DNA of 64,000 bases from Leptospira ognonensis (lineage in GTDB: Bacteria; Spirochaetota; Leptospiria; Leptospirales; Leptospiraceae): positions 361,428 through 425,427 of the forward strand of contig NZ_RQGD01000046.1 in assembly GCF_004770745.1 (NCBI RefSeq), read 5' to 3'. Shown here piece after piece: positions 1 to 8,631 of this stretch; the first letter of the stretch is position 1, and each line of letters begins with the position of its first letter. A model generated the notes under the pieces. It made no database searches, was not told where the DNA came from, and was given only the letters and a program-made list of their open reading frames with translations. Position numbers and translations under genes: made by a program.

Positions 1-2
1 TG

Positions 3-2717
3 CAATTATTGGTCTCTCTCGATAAACAAAAGTTAATGGCAAGAAATCTTTCCCCATTAGATATTTACCACGCTTTCAATGAACAGAATTTAGTTTTACC
101 TGCAGGTGATCAAAAGATTGGTAAAACGGATTGGATGGTTATGACCAATGCCATGCCGATGGCTGTTGAAGATTTTAATAACGTACCGATAAAAACGGAA
201 GGGAATCGAACTATCTTTATGAGAGATATTGGGAACGTTTCTTTGGCTGGCCCACCTCAATTGAACTCGGTACTTGTCGATGGAAAACAGTCTGTTGTGA
301 TCGTCGTTATGAAGAGTGGAGATGCATCTACCTTGGAAGTAGTCGATGGCATTAAGGAAATGATGCCCAGGATCAAAGCGATTGCTCCAGCCGATGTAAA
401 TTTCAAAATCTTAAACGATGCCTCTTTATTTGTGGAGGCTTCCATCGAGAATGTTGTTCATGAAATGGTTCTTGCATCCGCTCTCACGGGCATTGCGGTC
501 TTACTTTTTCTTGGATCCTGGAGAGCAACAGCGATCATTGCAACCTCTATCCCGCTTTCCTTACTATGTTCCATCATACTTCTTCATCTAACTGGAGAAA
601 CTATCAATATTATGACTTTGGGAGGTTTGGCATTAGCTGTCGGTATCCTTGTGGATGATGCAACGGTAATGATAGAAAATATCGATACGCATATTGAGAG
701 AAAGAAACCGTTGGAAGAGGCAATCATTGATGCTGCAAATGAAATCGTAATTCCCACTTTTGTCGCAACTTTAGCGATTGTCATCGTATGGTTACCATTG
801 TTTCAACTAAGTGGTGTTTCTGGGTGGCTTTTTATGCCAATGGCGAAGGCAGTGATGTACGCCATGCTTGCATCGTTTCTTCTTTCTAGAACATTAGTCC
901 CAACAATGGCTAAGTTTATGTTACATGACCATGTGTCAGTTCCTCATACGGAAAAAACAAAAGCAGTAAAATCTAGAGGTGTATTATTTAAGAATCCAGC
1001 AATTCAAAGAGCCGCTGATCTTTTATACATGTTCCTTTCGATCATTCCCTTTCAGAGTATCATAAATTTCTTAAAAGAATTTCAGAAAGGTTTTGATCAA
1101 AAATTCAACCATATGCGGGAGGAATACCATTTTCTTCTCCGACGTATCATCGAAAACCGGCAAAGATTTGTATTCATATTTATGATCGTTGCAATGGGTT
1201 CTTTGGTTTTGCTTTTTGTCAATGGACGGGACTTCTTTCCAGAAATTAAATCTGGTACGATTCAGATGCATATGAGAGTGCCATTAGGGACTCGCCTCGA
1301 AGTTACTGGTCGAATCTCTACTCTCGTTTCCGAAGATATTAAGAAATTGATTCCAGGAAATGTTGAAAATGTTTTGAGCAATTGTGGCTTGCCTGTCGTA
1401 AGTCCACATAACATGGCTTTTATTCCTACACCTACCATCGGTTCCCAAGACTGTGATATTACGATCTCTCTCAAGAATGAGGAATCGCCTGTTTGGGAAT
1501 ACCGAAAACGTTTGCGCAAAGAATTGGCTAAGCTTTATCCTGGAACGATTTTTACATTCCAACCTGCTGATTTAACGTCCGTTATTTTAAATTTTGGATC
1601 CCCAGCTCCCATTGATGTTCAGATAAATGGATTAGATCTAGAAGATAATTTCAGATTTGCGCAAATTTTGCAAAGTAAGTTTCGTGAAATTACTGGATCG
1701 GCAGATGTGGTCATTCATCAAACAATGAACACTCCTACATTACTTGTGGAAGGAAATCGTTCCTTGAGTTTGAATATAGATCTGCCATTAAAGTCACTGG
1801 CAGAAAATATGCTGCTTACAACTTCTGGGAGTCAACAGATTGACCAGAAATATTGGTTAGATCGAAAGTCTGGAATTTCATACCAAGTAAACATTTATGT
1901 TCCGCAAACTCAAATGCGTAGAACTCAAGACTTATTGACTGTGCCTGTAAATACGGGAGATTTATCCGCCAAAGGTTCGGACATCCAACTTTTAGGTAAT
2001 ATTGCAAAACTAACGCCAACAGGAACACCTGGACTGATCACTCATCATAATTTGCTCTCGCTGATTGATATCTATGTATCTGCAGAAGGTAGGGATGTTG
2101 GTAGCGTTCTGTCAGATGTTGAGAAGGCGATCGATTCCTTGAAGGATCAGATGCCTAAAGGCTCGGCTATTGAAATTCACGGGCAAGCAGAAACGATGCG
2201 AATCGCCTATGTAGAGTTAATTGGTGGATTGGCCCTAGCCATTCTTTTGGTTTATCTTCTGATAGTCGTTAATTTCCAATCCTGGACTGATCCTTTTATC
2301 ATCATTACAGCTCTTCCTGGAGCCTTAGCGGGTATTTCCTGGATTTTGTTTTTAACTGATACAAATATCTCTGTTCCTGCTTTGACGGGAGCCATCATGT
2401 GTATGGGAACGGCGACCGCAAATTCGATACTTGTAGTTTCTTATGCGAGAGAAAAGATACTAGAACATGGTAATGCCATTGAGGCCGCGGTGGAAGCCGG
2501 TTATGCGAGAATTCGACCTGTGATCATGACGGCATCAGCGATGATCATCGGAATGGTTCCCATGGCTTTTAGTAATTCTCAAAATGCGCCCTTGGGCATT
2601 GCTGTGATCGGTGGCTTAACAGTTGCTACATTTGCAACATTGTTTTTTGTCCCGTGTGTTTATGCGATTGTCTATAATAAAAATAAAGGATCAGAAGGGA
2701 GACGTAAACATGTTTAG
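3..2717 (+). CDS. RND efflux transporter permease, 5'-truncated by window edge
   Basis: Inner-membrane RND permease that would use the proton gradient to pump substrates through a tripartite complex. The reading frame is open to the first bases, so the true start lies upstream; a TTG at position 9 is only the first possible internal start. Visible are the second half of the first periplasmic region, TM2-TM6 (from about residue 150), the second large periplasmic domain (about 410-735) and TM8-TM12. The proton-relay Asp pair in TM4 is present in GILVDDATVMIEN (D216/D217 counted from position 9). The TM10 motif reads GTATANSILVVSYA, so the Lys of AcrB (K940) is replaced by Ala. It overlaps the next adaptor gene by 8 bp. 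This looks like an HAE-type transporter of a divergent subfamily; the substrate is unknown. Confidence 0.9.
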   Translation, partial: QLLVSLDKQKLMARNLSPLDIYHAFNEQNLVLPAGDQKIGKTDWMVMTNAMPMAVEDFNNVPIKTEGNRTIFMRDIGNVSLAGPPQLNSVLVDGKQSVVIVVMKSGDASTLEVVDGIKEMMPRIKAIAPADVNFKILNDASLFVEASIENVVHEMVLASALTGIAVLLFLGSWRATAIIATSIPLSLLCSIILLHLTGETINIMTLGGLALAVGILVDDATVMIENIDTHIERKKPLEEAIIDAANEIVIPTFVATLAIVIVWLPLFQLSGVSGWLFMPMAKAVMYAMLASFLLSRTLVPTMAKFMLHDHVSVPHTEKTKAVKSRGVLFKNPAIQRAADLLYMFLSIIPFQSIINFLKEFQKGFDQKFNHMREEYHFLLRRIIENRQRFVFIFMIVAMGSLVLLFVNGRDFFPEIKSGTIQMHMRVPLGTRLEVTGRISTLVSEDIKKLIPGNVENVLSNCGLPVVSPHNMAFIPTPTIGSQDCDITISLKNEESPVWEYRKRLRKELAKLYPGTIFTFQPADLTSVILNFGSPAPIDVQINGLDLEDNFRFAQILQSKFREITGSADVVIHQTMNTPTLLVEGNRSLSLNIDLPLKSLAENMLLTTSGSQQIDQKYWLDRKSGISYQVNIYVPQTQMRRTQDLLTVPVNTGDLSAKGSDIQLLGNIAKLTPTGTPGLITHHNLLSLIDIYVSAEGRDVGSVLSDVEKAIDSLKDQMPKGSAIEIHGQAETMRIAYVELIGGLALAILLVYLLIVVNFQSWTDPFIIITALPGALAGISWILFLTDTNISVPALTGAIMCMGTATANSILVVSYAREKILEHGNAIEAAVEAGYARIRPVIMTASAMIIGMVPMAFSNSQNAPLGIAVIGGLTVATFATLFFVPCVYAIVYNKNKGSEGRRKHV

Positions 2718-3927
2718 TCTTATAAATCTATTTTATAACGAGTTCAAGCCTTGGTTGTTTGTCGCAATCCTTATGGTTTTATTTTCTTGTAGTCCAAGTA
2801 AAGAAGATAATGCATCCACAGAAGGTGGCAAAAATTCGATTGGAAACTCAGTCATCATAGTCAGACCTGAAGTGCAAGGAGGAAATGAAAAGACTACGTT
2901 TCCAGGACAGTTGAAACCTTGGTTTGAAGCTCCCATGTATGCACAGGTCTCAGGTTATGTGAAACATTGGCATAAAGACTATGGAGCCTATGTAAAAAAA
3001 GGAGAAGTTCTAGCTGAGATCCTTGCGCCCACCGTGGATGCCGACTTTTCTCAGGCGCAAGCCGAATGGGAGGCGCAAAGGGCGAAGTATGATCTAGCAG
3101 ATATCACTGAGAAACGGTATACGGCACTAAGAGAATCCAACGTCGTTTCGGAACAATCTATATCTGTAGCCAAGGCGTCTCAAAATGCTGAAAAATATAT
3201 TTGGAATGCAACAAAGCAACAAGTTAAAAAGCAAGAGGTCTATCTAGCATTTAAAAAAATACGAGCTCCCTTTGATGGGGTCATTACGGAAAGAAATATA
3301 AATGTAGGCCAATATGTAAATAAAGAGGGAAACCTGAGTGAGGGAATAGGGCCTCAAAACTTATTTACAGTCGCAGATATTCATAAGCTGCGTTTGTTCG
3401 TATCTGTTCCAAATTTTTATGTATCACTCTTAAAACCCGGATTAAAAGTTCAGGTCAGCCTGGCACAGTATCCAAATCGAACTTTTGAAGCAAGTTTCGG
3501 AAACTACTCTCGTGGATATGATGCCCATACACAAACAGTACTCGTTCAGTTTATATTAGAAAATAAAGATTTATCAATCTGGCCTGGTTCCTATGCAACC
3601 GTTCGATGGTCGATTGAAAATACAAATCATTCTCTCCGAATTCCAACGAGTGCTCTTGTTTTTGATGAAGGCGGAACTCGCGTCGCAACTTTAACTGATT
3701 CTAATCGGATTCATTTCAAGGATATTGAAGTTGGTAAAGTTACGGACAGTTTCGTAGATATAAAATCCGGACTAAGTGAATCAGATAGGGTGATCAAAAA
3801 TCCTAGAGCTTCCTATTTAGAAGAAGATATCATACTCGATCAAATCGTAGATTCATTTAAAGACAAAGGTGTTCTAAACGGAAAAATCAAGTTAGAGGAT
3901 TCAAGTTCTAGTAAGGATTCCATATGA
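2710..3927 (+). CDS. RND periplasmic adaptor (membrane fusion protein), lipoprotein
   Basis: A 405-residue HlyD/AcrA-type adaptor that should bridge the RND permease and an outer-membrane channel. The ATG at 2710 has a GGGAG ribosome site and gives a clean lipoprotein signal ending in LMVLFSC (lipid-modified Cys27). Next come the first half of the lipoyl domain (QVSGYVKHWHKDYGAYVKKG), a helical hairpin, the second lipoyl half (RAPFDGVITERNINVGQYV) and a beta-barrel domain (TVADIHKLRLFVSVP). An in-frame TTG 87 bp upstream lies inside the permease gene and would spoil the lipoprotein signal. It overlaps the permease by 8 bp and the next adaptor by 4 bp, so the three are co-translated. It is clearly a paralogue of the following gene. 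Confidence 0.9.
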   Translation: MFSLINLFYNEFKPWLFVAILMVLFSCSPSKEDNASTEGGKNSIGNSVIIVRPEVQGGNEKTTFPGQLKPWFEAPMYAQVSGYVKHWHKDYGAYVKKGEVLAEILAPTVDADFSQAQAEWEAQRAKYDLADITEKRYTALRESNVVSEQSISVAKASQNAEKYIWNATKQQVKKQEVYLAFKKIRAPFDGVITERNINVGQYVNKEGNLSEGIGPQNLFTVADIHKLRLFVSVPNFYVSLLKPGLKVQVSLAQYPNRTFEASFGNYSRGYDAHTQTVLVQFILENKDLSIWPGSYATVRWSIENTNHSLRIPTSALVFDEGGTRVATLTDSNRIHFKDIEVGKVTDSFVDIKSGLSESDRVIKNPRASYLEEDIILDQIVDSFKDKGVLNGKIKLEDSSSSKDSI

Positions 3928-5078
3928 TTAAATTTTTATCAAAATCAGATATTCCTAAATATGGTAAGTACATATTCTTGCTTTTTTTTATTTTCCAAAT
4001 TGGTTTTCGATATTATAGATTTGAAAAATTAAAGAGAGATACAAAGGAGATGGCCATACCGACGGTATCGTTGGTTCAACCGAGTTATTTTCATGGAAAC
4101 GAAAACGTGACTTTGCCAGGGACGTTGAAAGCATGGAATGAAGCACAACTCTATTCCCAAGTTTCTGGATATGTAAAGGCTTGGCATAAGGATTATGGTG
4201 CTGAAGTTAAAAAAGGTACTGTACTTGCCGAGATACAGGTTCCGGCGTTAGATGCTGAATACGAAAAAGCAAAAGCAGAGGTTGCATCACAAGAAGCAAA
4301 ATACCAGCTAGCGCAGGTGACGGCAAATCGATATTTATCTTTACAAAAAACGAATGCAGTCTCAGCCCAAGCAATATCGGAAGTATTGGCAGAACAAAAT
4401 GCGGAAAAGGCAAAGCTGATCGCGATTCAAAAAAATTGGGAAAAATGGAAGGCACTTGTCAATTTTAAAAAGATCATCGCTCCCTTTTCTGGCATCGTCA
4501 CCCAAAGAAATATAAATTTAGGCGATTTTGTCAACCAAGAGGGAAATGTAAGTGATCCTAAAACAGCTGTTCCACTATATGTGGTAGCGGATGTACACAA
4601 ACTTCGCCTTTTTGTATCTGTGCCGAGTACTTTTAGTTACCTGTTAAAGCCAGGATTAAAAAGTGAAGTATCTATCCCCCAATTTCCCGATCAGACATTC
4701 AAGGCGAACTTTTTAACAGTTGCGAAGGGTTATGAATCTTCTTCGCAAACTGTTCTCGCCGAATTTGAGCTTCAAAATCCAGAAAAAAAGATTTTGCCGG
4801 GTTCCTATGCACAAGTAAACTTAGGAGCTCCTGTTTCATCTCCTTATCTAAATGTCCCGGCTAGCAGTTTGATTTACCAAGGGAATTCTATTTTTGTAGC
4901 AATCTTGAATCAAAAAAATACGATTCATTTCCAACCAATCGAAATCAGTAGAATATTGGATTCCTCAGTTGAGGTGAAATCGGGAATTGTAGAAACAGAC
5001 AAAGTGATCAATCATCCGAGATCTAGCTTTCTTGAAGGTGATCTTGTGCAGGTTGTCGTTCCAAGGTCTGGCTATTAA
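3924..5078 (+). CDS. second RND periplasmic adaptor (membrane fusion protein), membrane-anchored
   Basis: A 384-residue HlyD/AcrA-type adaptor paralogous to the gene before it: the lipoyl halves QVSGYVKAWHKDYGAEVKKG and IAPFSGIVTQRNINLGDFV match almost residue for residue. It has no lipobox; a hydrophobic segment at about residues 17-28 (IFLLFFIFQIGF) should anchor it in the inner membrane. It starts in an ATGA overlap with the upstream adaptor. One permease with two tandem but differently anchored adaptors suggests a heteromeric adaptor ring or a recent duplication with divergence. No outer-membrane channel gene follows; the operon ends at a hairpin terminator. Confidence 0.88.
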   Translation: MIKFLSKSDIPKYGKYIFLLFFIFQIGFRYYRFEKLKRDTKEMAIPTVSLVQPSYFHGNENVTLPGTLKAWNEAQLYSQVSGYVKAWHKDYGAEVKKGTVLAEIQVPALDAEYEKAKAEVASQEAKYQLAQVTANRYLSLQKTNAVSAQAISEVLAEQNAEKAKLIAIQKNWEKWKALVNFKKIIAPFSGIVTQRNINLGDFVNQEGNVSDPKTAVPLYVVADVHKLRLFVSVPSTFSYLLKPGLKSEVSIPQFPDQTFKANFLTVAKGYESSSQTVLAEFELQNPEKKILPGSYAQVNLGAPVSSPYLNVPASSLIYQGNSIFVAILNQKNTIHFQPIEISRILDSSVEVKSGIVETDKVINHPRSSFLEGDLVQVVVPRSGY

Positions 5079-5096
5079 GTAAAGTAATATCAGTAT

Positions 5097-5121
5097 AAAA
5101 CGAAATCAGGAAATTCGTTTT
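5097..5121. terminator. bidirectional hairpin terminator
   Basis: An 8-bp perfect stem AAAACGAA/TTCGTTTT encloses a 9-nt loop. The A-rich 5' arm and T-rich 3' arm allow it to work in both directions. It lies between the convergent ends of the RND operon (5078) and the TetR gene (5129). Confidence 0.6.
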
Positions 5122-5128
5122 CAAAAAT

Positions 5129-5752
5129 CTATTTCTTCCTTCGTCTTCTTGCGCGGATCCCACCAACAAAGATAAGGCGAAGCTGCTTGACTGTTTTGAT
5201 TTCGATCCTTCTATGTTCTCGATTGTCATTTAAATCCACATCCAGGTATTCGCCTGCCATATGAAAAGCATTGGCAACGATCATCTCTGCAACAAACTCA
5301 ATTTCGGAAAACGGGATGGATTTCGGCATCCGCATATCAGCCGCTAATTCCGATGCGATAAAGGCCATTTCATTACGGATTGCGTGCCTGATTCTGCGAT
5401 TTCCTCCCGTTCTCTCTCGCGAGATAAAACGAAACAATAGGCGATTTTTATTCACATAGTCAAAGTAAAGATCCAGAGATTCTTTGAGAGCGGCCCTATA
5501 GGCACCACTTTTTCTAGCCTCTCTGAGTATGGTTCTAAGTTTTTGACCGAGTTCGTCTACCACAGCTAGGCCAAGCTCTTCCATGTTTTTAAAATGTCGG
5601 TAGAAGGCAGCTGGAACGATTCCCGCCTCTCCTGCGACTTCGCGCAGACTTAACTCGCCAAGTCCCTTCACTTCCCCCATCAATTTTAGCGCTGATTGGA
5701 TCAAAGTGGATCTTGTTTTGAGTTTTTGTAAGTATCGTTGGTTGAGCTTCAT
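5129..5752 (-). CDS. TetR-family repressor, FabR/DesT-like fatty-acid regulator
   Basis: A 207-residue TetR regulator. The N-terminal helix-turn-helix reads SLREVAGEAGIVPAAFYRHF, followed by EELGLAVVDELGQKLR; both closely follow E. coli FabR (LSLREVAREAGIAP, SFYRHF, DELGLTMVDE), and the LLFRFISRERTGG stretch matches FabR's FRLLLRERSG. FabR and Pseudomonas DesT sense acyl-CoA or acyl-ACP saturation and repress desaturation genes. The gene is divergent from a ferredoxin reductase-desaturase pair, the same partnership as DesT with desCB. A palindrome 11 bp upstream of its start and a matching one before the reductase imply autoregulation and control of the pair. The C-terminus is very basic (RARRRRKK). 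Confidence 0.85.
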   Translation of the reverse strand: MKLNQRYLQKLKTRSTLIQSALKLMGEVKGLGELSLREVAGEAGIVPAAFYRHFKNMEELGLAVVDELGQKLRTILREARKSGAYRAALKESLDLYFDYVNKNRLLFRFISRERTGGNRRIRHAIRNEMAFIASELAADMRMPKSIPFSEIEFVAEMIVANAFHMAGEYLDVDLNDNREHRRIEIKTVKQLRLIFVGGIRARRRRKK

Positions 5753-5762
5753 CTGAATCTAA

Positions 5763-5778
5763 GTAAACGATTGTTCAC
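5763..5778. promoter_or_regulatory. TetR operator 1 (GTRAAC-N4-GTTYAC palindrome)
   Basis: GTAAACGATTGTTCAC is a near-perfect inverted repeat, flanked by AA and TT. It begins 11 bp upstream of the repressor start codon, overlapping its ribosome-site and promoter region. Its reverse complement, GTGAACAATCGTTTAC, matches operator 2 at 14 of 16 positions, which supports a shared regulator; binding by the adjacent FabR/DesT-like protein is inferred. Confidence 0.75.
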
Positions 5779-5847
5779 TTTTTTTTTCAGGCAAGGAGAA
5801 AAAGTAAGATTTTCGGTTTGACATATTTAACGGTGTATGGTAACTCT

Positions 5848-5863
5848 GTGAACAGTTGTTTAC
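5848..5863. promoter_or_regulatory. TetR operator 2 upstream of the reductase-desaturase operon
   Basis: GTGAACAGTTGTTTAC is the second copy of the palindrome. A TTGACA (-35-like) hexamer at 5818-5823 lies 24 bp upstream, so the site falls at or just after the expected -10 and start point, a position typical of repression. The reductase ATG is at 5881. Confidence 0.75.
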
Positions 5864-5880
5864 CAAGAAGAGGCGAAAAT

Positions 5881-6966
5881 ATGAAAACATTACCATTTAT
5901 CTACAACCAACCCAAGGAGTTTTTGGCATCCTTACAGCCGAAAGAGTGGGCAGACTTCATTCTAGGCGAGATTAACCCGTTATTCTCGCTCACAGCGACC
6001 AAGGCGAGGGTCATTGGGATTCGTAACGAATCCTTAGATTCGAAAACACTTGTTCTCAAAACAAACAGAAATTGGAAGGGTTTTCAGGCCGGTCAGCATG
6101 TTCCGGTCACGATCGAGATCGCAGGACGCCGTGTGACACGATTTTATTCTCTCTCCTCGGCTCCTGGGGACAAAAACCCAACCATCACTGTGAAAAAACA
6201 AAATGGTGGCCTAGTATCCCATTTTATCAACGAAAGGGTACAAGTCGGCGACATCCTCGAACTTGGCGCAGCCCAAGGCGACTTTGTCCTTTCAAAAGAA
6301 ATTCCAAATAAAATTCTCATGATTGCTGGTGGAAGTGGTATCACTCCGATCCATTCCATTCTTCAGGACCTAAGCAAACGAGATTATAAAGGCCAAGTGA
6401 AACTTCTTTATTTCTCTCGATTTAGAGAAGATATCATTTTCTATGATTCTTTTGCGAAACTGGAAGCTGAAAACCCATGGCTCGAAATAAAACACGTCTT
6501 AACTGACGTGAAAGCAGAAGGATTTGATTTTGGATTTTTAACGAACGAAATGTTACATAGTTTCGTGCCGGACTTGACCGATCGACTTGTATATCTTTGT
6601 GGTCCTGCTCCTTTACAGGGGCCAGCTAAGTTTATGCTAGGTGATGTAAAGATTATATCGGAACTTTTCCTTTTACCAAACCAAGTGAACTTTTCAACTT
6701 CATCCAAAGGACCAAAAGAAGTCGTTCTACTTCAGTCCCACCGAACGATTTTACTCAAGGGAGAAAAGTCGATTCTGGATGAGCTTGAAGATAATGGCAT
6801 TTACGCACCAAGCGGATGTAAAATGGGGATTTGCCACACATGTGTCTGCAAAAAGGTAAGTGGTTCTGTTACAAACTTAATGAATCAAACTGTCTCCGGT
6901 GAGGGAGAAGAGAACATTCAGATTTGTGTAAGCCGAGCAGAAGCTAGACTTGAATTAGATTTATAG
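5881..6966 (+). CDS. ferredoxin/flavodoxin reductase-type oxidoreductase with C-terminal 2Fe-2S domain (DesC-like)
   Basis: A 361-residue flavin oxidoreductase expected to pass electrons from NAD(P)H to the desaturase encoded next. The FAD-binding motif RVTRFYSLSSAP lies near residue 85, the nucleotide-binding motif IAGGSGITPIHS near 145, and a plant-type 2Fe-2S domain at the C-terminus has CKMGICHTCVC (C-X4-C-X2-C) plus the fourth Cys in IQICVSR. The ATG at 5881 follows a GAGGCG ribosome site; an in-frame TTG at 5818 coincides with the promoter -35 and is unlikely to be used. The next gene begins 26 bp downstream. By context it resembles Pseudomonas DesC, the partner of acyl-CoA desaturase DesB. 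Confidence 0.87.
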   Translation: MKTLPFIYNQPKEFLASLQPKEWADFILGEINPLFSLTATKARVIGIRNESLDSKTLVLKTNRNWKGFQAGQHVPVTIEIAGRRVTRFYSLSSAPGDKNPTITVKKQNGGLVSHFINERVQVGDILELGAAQGDFVLSKEIPNKILMIAGGSGITPIHSILQDLSKRDYKGQVKLLYFSRFREDIIFYDSFAKLEAENPWLEIKHVLTDVKAEGFDFGFLTNEMLHSFVPDLTDRLVYLCGPAPLQGPAKFMLGDVKIISELFLLPNQVNFSTSSKGPKEVVLLQSHRTILLKGEKSILDELEDNGIYAPSGCKMGICHTCVCKKVSGSVTNLMNQTVSGEGEENIQICVSRAEARLELDL

Positions 6967-6992
6967 AAAACAAATAGGATAGGTAAAATAAA

Positions 6993-8165
6993 ATGAAAAC
7001 TTTAAGCAGAAATTTATCAACAGAAGAGATGGAAGCATTCGGACAAGAATTGGAAACAATTCGAACAGATGTTATGGCAAAAGTAGGAAAGGAAGATGCC
7101 GATCATATCAGAAGGGTATACAAAACCTATCGATATACAGAAATATTAGGAAGGGGTTTGATCCACTTTAGCTTTGAACCAATCACCTTTGCTCTGGGAA
7201 CTGGGCTCCTTGCCATTTCCAAGATATTAAATAACATGGAAATTGGTCATAATGTAATGCATGGTCAGTATGATTGGATGAATGACCCTCGTTTTAACTC
7301 ACGAACTTTCGAGTGGGATATCGTTTCTGATTCGAAACAATGGAAATTCTATCATAATTATATGCACCATACATTTACAAATGTTGTGGGAAAGGATCAT
7401 GATTATGGATATAATTTCACTCGACTCACAGAAGAGCAAACTTGGAAGCCGGTTCACCTAACTCAGTTGTTTTCGAATTTATTTTTGATGTTTAACTTTC
7501 AGTGGGGTGTGGGTGGCCATGGTCCGAAAGTAGAGTATTTGGAAAAACCAAAGAAACAAAGAACAAAACGATCTTATAAAGATTATAGAAATGTTTGGTT
7601 TAAAAAAATTGAACTTCAGCTTGTGAAGGATTATCTGTTTTTCCCGCTTCTTGCTGGATTAAATTTTCCAAAAGTCGTACTTGGAAATTTACTTGCAAAT
7701 ATGATCCGAAACGTTTGGACCTATGCAGTGATTTTCTGTGGACATTTCACTGAAAACACGGAGACCTTTACTCCAGAAGAGATCAAAAATGAAACAAAAG
7801 CACAATGGTATTTGAGACAACTGAAAGGGAGTTCAAATTTAACAGGCGGCAAATTGTTCTATGTTATGACTGGCCACTTGAGCCACCAGATTGAGCACCA
7901 TATGTTTCCAGATGTTCCTGCAAAGCGTTACCAAGAAATCGCTCCTAGATTGCAAGAGTTATGCGCGAAGTATGGACAACATTATAATGCAGCTGGATTT
8001 GTGAAACAATTTGCATCAGTTTGGAAAAGGATATTTGCCTACTCGATGCCAGATCAGTATGCACTAAAAATCATGGAGTCTAGAAATACAAAAGCTCGCA
8101 AAACGGGAGTTTCCCAAGCTCCAGAAGTTATGGAAATCGAGGCAAAAGATTTGGTGACTGCTTAG
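6993..8165 (+). CDS. membrane fatty-acid desaturase (DesB-like)
   Basis: A 390-residue membrane di-iron desaturase of the FA_desaturase family. The three histidine boxes are present: HNVMH, HNYMHH and HQIEHH, the last as SHQIEHHMFPDVPAKRY. Hydrophobic segments lie around residues 60-75 and 215-250. It should insert a double bond into acyl chains, taking electrons from the reductase encoded immediately upstream. The pair sits behind a FabR/DesT-like operator, so unsaturated-lipid synthesis is probably controlled by acyl-chain sensing. Regiospecificity cannot be read from the sequence. Confidence 0.88.
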   Translation: MKTLSRNLSTEEMEAFGQELETIRTDVMAKVGKEDADHIRRVYKTYRYTEILGRGLIHFSFEPITFALGTGLLAISKILNNMEIGHNVMHGQYDWMNDPRFNSRTFEWDIVSDSKQWKFYHNYMHHTFTNVVGKDHDYGYNFTRLTEEQTWKPVHLTQLFSNLFLMFNFQWGVGGHGPKVEYLEKPKKQRTKRSYKDYRNVWFKKIELQLVKDYLFFPLLAGLNFPKVVLGNLLANMIRNVWTYAVIFCGHFTENTETFTPEEIKNETKAQWYLRQLKGSSNLTGGKLFYVMTGHLSHQIEHHMFPDVPAKRYQEIAPRLQELCAKYGQHYNAAGFVKQFASVWKRIFAYSMPDQYALKIMESRNTKARKTGVSQAPEVMEIEAKDLVTA

Positions 8166-8195
8166 TATTTTTAAAAGAGATTTGAAGTAGAATGG

Positions 8196-8233
8196 AAACG
8201 CCATGGATGTTTAAATCCTTGGCGTTTTTTTTT
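8196..8233 (+). terminator. Rho-independent terminator of the reductase-desaturase operon
   Basis: A perfect 8-bp stem AAACGCCA/TGGCGTTT, with a further GGAT/ATCC pairing inside the loop, is followed directly by a run of nine T (8225-8233). It lies 30 bp after the desaturase stop and abuts the convergent gene ending at 8235. Confidence 0.85.
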
Positions 8234-8234
8234 A

Positions 8235-8507
8235 TTATTTATTCGTTTTGATGTTTTTGTTTTGGTTCCCATTCGCATCATAACATTTAGGTCCTGTACA
8301 AGAGCCAGAATTGCCCGTCGTAAGCCCACAGTCTGAACCATTTACCTTTTTACAAACTTCGCCGGCCTTTTTTCGATCTGCATTGGAATCACCCTCAACG
8401 CAGACTTTGATTTCTGCATCGCGGAAGCCATAACATTTCGCACTGAGGGACGAGGTAGTAAATATCGTTGCAAATAAAAGTATCAAAGAGATGGTGAGTT
8501 TGTTCAT
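8235..8507 (-). CDS. small secreted cysteine-rich protein, function unknown
   Basis: A 90-residue protein with a clear Sec signal peptide and likely cleavage after SSLSA (residue 23). The mature part of about 67 residues carries six cysteines (25, 36, 52, 60, 70, 75), enough for three disulfides, and a Gly/Asn/Lys-rich tail. I do not recognise a family. It is transcribed divergently from creB across about 120 bp and converges on the desaturase terminator. An AAAGGATC ribosome site precedes the ATG. It is probably a monocistronic periplasmic or extracellular protein. Confidence 0.7.
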   Translation of the reverse strand: MNKLTISLILLFATIFTTSSLSAKCYGFRDAEIKVCVEGDSNADRKKAGEVCKKVNGSDCGLTTGNSGSCTGPKCYDANGNQNKNIKTNK

Positions 8508-8631
8508 GAAAGGATCCTTATCTTTATTTTGAGACAGAATTTCCTATAACGAAGATTCATTCTAGCAAAAAAATGAAACAGCCAAAAAATAAGTTCACTC
8601 TGTTCCTTTCAAATTTGCTTGTAAGGTGATC

